Of a stretch of DNA of 10,502 nucleotides, positions 6,651-10,502 are shown in pieces. The position numbers were made by a program, and so were the translations under genes. The stretch spans positions 1 through 10,502 of the forward strand of contig VFKU01000219.1 in the NCBI GenBank assembly GCA_009885415.1, in the 5' to 3' direction. The DNA is from Rhodothermota bacterium. GTDB lineage: Bacteria > Hydrogenedentota > Hydrogenedentia > Hydrogenedentales > GCA-2746185. Position 1 is the first letter of the stretch, and each line of letters starts with the position of its first letter. The notes under the pieces are model-generated. The model ran no database searches and was not told the origin of the DNA. It was given only the letters and a program-made list of their open reading frames with translations.

Positions 6651-8272
6651 CAGCGGGGCCTTCCACCCTGCGCGGCCGGGGCCGGAGGTGTAGCGGTGCA
6701 GCATGCATTGCCGACCGCGGCGCGCACGTCCTTTTTCGGCGTCCCGGTGATCTCGAGCGGGCCGGGGTAGTCCTTCATGGCCGTGGCAAGATCTTTCGAG
6801 ACGGAGGACATGTCCTCGGTGTTGACTTGGAGCGGACCCGAGGCCGCGCCGTAGGTCTGCGCAACGGCGGTGGAACTCACCGCTTCGCGCCATTTCGCCA
6901 ACTCCGGTCCGAGGCCGAGCGCAGGCGAAGGCATAACGGCGCGCCCGCCGGCGGCGTCGGTGAGGGCCTGGAGCGCAAAGAGATCGGCCTGGGCGCGGGT
7001 GATGTTGAACTTAAGCAGGATGTCGTCCGGAATGGCGGAGGGAACAACGACGAAAAAATCGAAACCCATGCCGACGAGTTTAGAAACGGACTTGGCAAGG
7101 CGATCGCGAGCATCGGGCTGGTTGAGATCGAGCCAGCGCGTGCCATCGGCGGCGGTGATCGCCCAACTCGCCTTTGTCTCGTCGGTGGCGAGGGGGTCGT
7201 AGGTAATGCCGGGTTTCATGTTCAACTTCGCGATCGCATCGGCGACTTTACCCATGTCTTTCGGGTAGGCCGGCGAGCGCCCTTCGAGGGAACCGGGGCT
7301 CTCCGTCCAGCCGGCAGGAACAAGAACATGCCGGACAGAATTGCCGGACCAGGCCACGGCCACTTTGATGAGGTCGGCGAGCGTGGCGTCCTTCGGCGCG
7401 GTGACCCAGCCGGCGGGCACCGCTTCGGACTCGCTCGGCTTCATGCTCTTGGCAGAGGCCCAAGCGTGAAACTGGGAGACCTCGCCGGGCTCGGGCACGA
7501 AAAGCGACATCCAGACCGTGTCGCAACCGACGCGCGCGCCCGGAGCAATCGCGAAGGAGGGCTGGTAGCGGCAGTGAATCGCGCCGGCCCACGACTTGCC
7601 CTGGGGCGTGAACTCTATGGAGGAATTCATAAGACCGGACTCGAGCAGGCCGACGCCGAGCGTCATGCGGGGTTTGGCCAATTGGAACATAACGAGGCCG
7701 GCGGCAGCCCCGCCATTGAAGACGGAGTAATTCCCGCGGCGGCTGGTGCGCGCCTGCGTGACGACGGTGGTGTTTTCCAAAGGGGCGACGGCACCGACAT
7801 CGAAGACAACAGGGCGCACGTCGCGGATGAGCACCGGGCGATCGCCGCGGTTGATCAGGTTGACATGGACCAGCAGCGCGGGGTGCTCGGTGAGGCGGGC
7901 AACGGAGAAGTCGATTTCGAGATTTTCCGGCGTCTTAAAGACAGAGCTGAAGCGCGTTCCCTCGCCGAGCGGGCCTTTGAAGGACTCGCGGTTGTCCTTG
8001 ACGGCCTTGAGTGAGCTGAGGCGCAGCACCCTGCCGTTGGCGTACTCAATCTCGCACTGCGCGTCCTTGATCAGCGTGCCCAGCCCTTCGACGTCGACCA
8101 TCCATTCGCCGGTCTGGACGTCGAAGGCGCAGGTGGAGTGTTCACCCTTGAAAGAGTAGTGGTCGCGCAGGGCCCAAGGTTTGTAATCCTCGGCACGGGC
8201 AAGGCCGATGGTGAAGACGGCGGCGAGGCACAAAACCACCCCGATCGCACGGAACAAGCGGAATCCCAGCAT
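6650..8272 (-). CDS. Exported melibiase-like (GH36/GH27-fold) protein lacking catalytic aspartates
   Basis: The 540-residue protein begins with a Sec signal peptide (cleavage after ARA, residue 27), so it acts outside the cytoplasmic membrane. Residues about 30-280 look like a beta-sandwich of the kind that precedes the barrel in alpha-galactosidases. Residues about 300-445 follow the order of a melibiase barrel: VLVPAGW (316-322) where active enzymes have a DDGW-like motif, then a proline-rich loop and YPKDMGKVADAIAKLNMKPGI (336-356), then a tryptophan strand, WLDLNQPDARDRLAKSVSKL (380-399) and GFDFFVVV (403-410) where enzymes have a KxD or WxD nucleophile. The aspartates expected at the first and last of these are replaced by Val or Pro, so it is probably non-hydrolytic. 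Assignment to the fold is by motif order and is an inference. The ATG at 8272 follows a G-rich stretch (GGGGGG, 4 nt before). The gene overlaps ispE by one base. The C-terminus ends in a Pro/Ala-rich tail with a CC pair. Confidence 0.8.
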   Translation of the reverse strand: MLGFRLFRAIGVVLCLAAVFTIGLARAEDYKPWALRDHYSFKGEHSTCAFDVQTGEWMVDVEGLGTLIKDAQCEIEYANGRVLRLSSLKAVKDNRESFKGPLGEGTRFSSVFKTPENLEIDFSVARLTEHPALLVHVNLINRGDRPVLIRDVRPVVFDVGAVAPLENTTVVTQARTSRRGNYSVFNGGAAAGLVMFQLAKPRMTLGVGLLESGLMNSSIEFTPQGKSWAGAIHCRYQPSFAIAPGARVGCDTVWMSLFVPEPGEVSQFHAWASAKSMKPSESEAVPAGWVTAPKDATLADLIKVAVAWSGNSVRHVLVPAGWTESPGSLEGRSPAYPKDMGKVADAIAKLNMKPGITYDPLATDETKASWAITAADGTRWLDLNQPDARDRLAKSVSKLVGMGFDFFVVVPSAIPDDILLKFNITRAQADLFALQALTDAAGGRAVMPSPALGLGPELAKWREAVSSTAVAQTYGAASGPLQVNTEDMSSVSKDLATAMKDYPGPLEITGTPKKDVRAAVGNACCTATPPAPAAQGGRPR

Positions 8273-8317
8273 GTACCCCCCGAATCTGACCCAAACGACC
8301 GGCCCGATTGCCTTTAC

Positions 8318-8347
8318 ATTATACCGGACTATCCGGCATCGTGTGTA
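8318..8347 (-). promoter_or_regulatory. Sigma-70-type promoter for the melibiase-like gene and ispE
   Basis: The minus strand carries a perfect TATAAT (8318-8323) with TACACA (8342-8347, four of six matches to TTGACA) 18 bp upstream. Transcription would begin near 8311, leaving about 40 nt of leader before the ATG at 8272. It sits in the 141-bp gap between divergent genes. Confidence 0.65.
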
Positions 8348-8413
8348 AAACCGTCCGCGTGTGAGGGCGGTCGCATCCCGGGGGCCTCTGCCCCAGACAG
8401 AATCGGACTCGCC

Positions 8414-10180
8414 TTGGAACACCTGCTAGGAAAAGGACTTGCCGACTTTCAGGCGGCCCTCGGACCGCTGGACGAGGCATTGCGAGTGTCTGCAGAGCTG
8501 CACGAGCGGGTTTTCGGGGGGACCCAGACCTGGCGCGACCTGCTCACCTACAAGCTGGTTCCGCACATGGCCGGCGAGGGCTGTCTGGTCGCGGCAGTGG
8601 CAGGGGGGACGAATACAGGCAAATCGACCGTCTTTAACCTGCTGATCGGGCGGGCCGCGAGCCCAATCGTGAACACCGCAGCGGCGACCTGCCACCCGGT
8701 GGTCGCGGCGAACGCACGGCGGCGCGCCGAATGCCTGCAAGCCAAACTGGTCCCCGAGTTCGATCCGCGGCCGCTCGAGGAGCCCGGGCAGGCGACGGAC
8801 GGAACGTTGCCGGCGGAGGCGCTCTTCGTGGTGCTCGACGATTCGCTGCCGGACCATCTCGTGCTGATGGACACGCCCGACGTGGACTCGATCGAAAAGC
8901 GAAACTGGGCCGTTGCGGCGCATTTGCGTGCGGCGGGCGACGTGATCGTCGCGGTGGTGACGGGCGACAAGTACAAAGACGAGCGTGTCGTCGAATTTTT
9001 TCGGCAGGCGGTCGCGTCGGCGCGTGTGGTCATTCCGGTGATGAACAAGGCCAATCCGGAGAACGGATTCAGTGTAGCGCGGCGGCAGCTCGAGGATTTT
9101 CGCAAGGACGTCGGCACCGCCGCGCCGAGCTTCGTCATCGCGCACGACTTCCAAATCGGCGACAATCTCCGCCGTCCGATCTTGCCGCTGGACGGCGCTC
9201 AGGATCTGCGTGCGTACCTTCAGTCGCTCGACGTGCCGGCGATCAAAACGCGCGTGTACGAGGGCACCGTCGAACAATTTGTGAGCGAAGCGGAGGGATT
9301 TCTGGAGGGATTGAAGGCCGCCGCCGCGGACCTCGCCCAAGTCGTCGCGGCCTTCCACAATCTGGCCGCTGAGGCCGCTACACACTATGATCCCGCGCCG
9401 GGCAAGGAGATCGGCGGGCTCTTCCACGCCTTCGTGCAATCCAAACGCGGGCCCTTTCGCCGCACGATCGGCGCGACGAGCGCGACCGTGGTGCGCGGGG
9501 CGAGCGCGGCGGGGCGCATCGTGCGATCGGCGTTCACGCGCCGCGCAACACTGGACGCGCCCGAGGTGGACCGCGCGGAAGGCGTGCTCGAAGTCGCCCA
9601 CCGCGAATCGCTCACGCGCATCGGCCGCGATCTCGCCGCGCAATGCGCGGAGCGCGCACGGACCGTCCGCGCGCCGGCGCGCGGGATGATTGCGGACCGC
9701 TTCGAGCGGCTCGATGCCGGCGCGGCCGCGGAATCGGCGGCCGCCGAAGTGCTGCAAGCCGGTCCGATGTCGGAGGCCTTCGAGCGGCACGCGCGGCAGA
9801 TGCTCGAGATCTGGTGGAACGATCATAAAGGCCGCCGCCGCGCGCTCGAAGCGCTCGACGCGGTGCTGGCGGTGATGCCTGCGGCGATTGCCGCGCCTTT
9901 CGCGTTGCACACCGGAGGGCTCGGCGCGGCCGAGGCCGTGGTCTTCGCGGGGCCGATCATGGCGCAGTTCGCCACGCGGGTGATGGAGTATCAATTCGGC
10001 GACGCGCTCTTCGACTTTCTCTCGCCGTGGAAAACGGAGCAGCAGGCGCGCCTGCGCGAGGCGCTGCTTAAACACGTGATCCGCGCGGGCACGGAGACGC
10101 TGGAGACAGCGGCGGACGCGATGGATGGGGAAAACGCCACGCAGTTACGGAGCGCACTCGACTCATGCCGCACTCAATGA
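8414..10180 (+). CDS. Dynamin-like / P-loop GTPase, first of a tandem pair
   Basis: Counting from the TTG at 8414, the protein has 588 residues. The GTPase motifs are GGTNTGKST (64-72, with K70) for G1, LMDTPDVDS (151-159) for G3, and NKAN (211-214) at G4, where most GTPases have an aspartate in the fourth place. A long, mostly helical region follows, with likely coiled segments, and then a hydrophobic stretch at about 483-522 (VLAVMPAAIAAPFAL and beyond) that may be a membrane hairpin or paddle. This layout of GTPase head, helical stalk and membrane segment resembles bacterial dynamin-like proteins. The start is uncertain: no ATG precedes G1 closely enough, TTG at 8414 gives a sensible helical N-terminus but has no clear ribosome site, and GTG at 8486 has GAGG 8 nt upstream. 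The frame is open back to 8138, but that would run across the divergent promoter. The next GTPase gene overlaps its 3' end, suggesting that the two products work together. Confidence 0.87.
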   Translation: MEHLLGKGLADFQAALGPLDEALRVSAELHERVFGGTQTWRDLLTYKLVPHMAGEGCLVAAVAGGTNTGKSTVFNLLIGRAASPIVNTAAATCHPVVAANARRRAECLQAKLVPEFDPRPLEEPGQATDGTLPAEALFVVLDDSLPDHLVLMDTPDVDSIEKRNWAVAAHLRAAGDVIVAVVTGDKYKDERVVEFFRQAVASARVVIPVMNKANPENGFSVARRQLEDFRKDVGTAAPSFVIAHDFQIGDNLRRPILPLDGAQDLRAYLQSLDVPAIKTRVYEGTVEQFVSEAEGFLEGLKAAAADLAQVVAAFHNLAAEAATHYDPAPGKEIGGLFHAFVQSKRGPFRRTIGATSATVVRGASAAGRIVRSAFTRRATLDAPEVDRAEGVLEVAHRESLTRIGRDLAAQCAERARTVRAPARGMIADRFERLDAGAAAESAAAEVLQAGPMSEAFERHARQMLEIWWNDHKGRRRALEALDAVLAVMPAAIAAPFALHTGGLGAAEAVVFAGPIMAQFATRVMEYQFGDALFDFLSPWKTEQQARLREALLKHVIRAGTETLETAADAMDGENATQLRSALDSCRTQ

Positions 10181-10502
10181 ACGACGTTTTACGGCACCTG
10201 GACGCGCTCGCGGCCTATGAGGGCCCCTGGGCGCCGCTGCGCGAGGAGACGCCGCTGTTGCGCGCACGGCTGAGCGAGTTGCGCGAACGCGAGGTGCGGC
10301 TCGACGACTTGCTCGTGGTCGCGCTGGTCGGCGGGTCGGGCGTGGGGAAGTCCACGCTGCTCAATGCGCTGGCCGGCGACGAGTTGGCCAAGACCTCGGA
10401 ATTCCGCCCCTGCACCGCGGTGCCCACGCTCTACCATCCGCCAGGCGCCCAACTGGCTTTCGGCGAGGGCTGGGAGCGGCGCTCGGGTTCCGCGCTCGAG
10501 CA
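10177..10502 (+). CDS. Second P-loop GTPase of the dynamin-like pair (3' end beyond window)
   Basis: Only the first 108 codons are in the window. A helical lead (residues 1-45) precedes a Walker A motif, VALVGGSGVGKST (48-60), followed by LLNALAGDEL and RPCTAVPT (77-84), where T80 or T84 is a likely switch I threonine. The ATG at 10177 forms an ATGA overlap with the previous gene's stop. The in-frame ATG at 10165 is an alternative, with GGAG at 10149-10152 lying 12 nt before it, and would add four residues. Tandem, overlapping GTPase genes with one conventional and one divergent G domain are typical of bacterial dynamin-like pairs, but the rest of this protein must be seen to confirm that. 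Confidence 0.85.
   Translation, partial: MNDVLRHLDALAAYEGPWAPLREETPLLRARLSELREREVRLDDLLVVALVGGSGVGKSTLLNALAGDELAKTSEFRPCTAVPTLYHPPGAQLAFGEGWERRSGSALE

Noticed and set aside
6827..8014. A 395-codon plus-strand open frame
   Set aside because: It is antisense to the melibiase-like gene, rich in Gly, Arg, Glu and Asp as high-GC shadows are, and shows no domain.
8138..8413. An upstream extension of the first GTPase to the ATG at 8138
   Set aside because: It would overlap the 5' end, ribosome site and promoter of the divergent gene, and its sequence matches nothing.
8426..10075. A 549-codon minus-strand open frame
   Set aside because: It is antisense to the GTPase gene, is Arg- and His-rich, and has no recognisable motif, while the plus frame has clear G1, G3 and G4 motifs.
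1..10502. CRISPR arrays, insertion sequences, transposase or integrase genes, rRNA
   Set aside because: I looked for repeated spacer-like units, terminal inverted repeats and the relevant protein motifs on both strands and saw none.

Overview
The window looks like chromosomal DNA from a free-living, Gram-negative-type bacterium of the planctomycete/PVC kind or a related deep lineage such as Hydrogenedentota. This placement is an inference. It rests on a Ser/Thr kinase with an N-terminal zinc ribbon, a membrane anchor and C-terminal WD40 repeats; on a TRWS-type ECF sigma factor directly upstream of it; and on high GC. No marker in the window fixes the taxon.

Layout: (1) Positions 1-3112, minus strand: a two-gene signalling unit of an ECF-like sigma factor (GTG start) followed 51 bp later by a large kinase-WD40 receptor whose 3' end runs off the left edge. 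(2) Positions 3113-3602: a long non-coding stretch containing two short palindromes. (3) Positions 3603-4511, plus strand: a Tat-exported, cysteine-rich protein of unknown family. (4) Positions 4687-4763, minus strand: tRNA-Arg(ACG) with an encoded CCA end and a good sigma-70 promoter. (5) Positions 4934-5824, plus strand: a DUF2400/TIGR02757 protein whose 3' end overlaps by 62 bp the convergent gene ispE. (6) Positions 5763-8272, minus strand: a two-gene unit, driven by a promoter with a perfect TATAAT, encoding an exported melibiase-like protein that has lost its expected catalytic aspartates, followed by ispE of the MEP isoprenoid pathway. The stop and start codons of the two genes share one base. 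(7) Positions 8414-10502, plus strand: two tandem, overlapping dynamin-like GTPase genes, the second cut by the right edge.

How the genes work together: the sigma factor and kinase form a recognised type of phospho-signalling pair. ispE is a housekeeping gene apparently co-expressed with an unrelated secreted protein. The two GTPases are probably subunits of one membrane-acting complex. Base composition changes near the tRNA: sampled lines to its left are about 50-57% GC and a sampled line to its right reaches about 73%. The left part may therefore be accessory DNA on the 3' side of a tRNA gene, although no integrase or flanking repeat is visible.

The best candidates for new biology are the Tat-exported cysteine-rich orphan, the DUF2400 protein with its DNA-glycosylase-like signature, the inactivated glycosidase-like protein coupled to ispE, and the GTPase pair.
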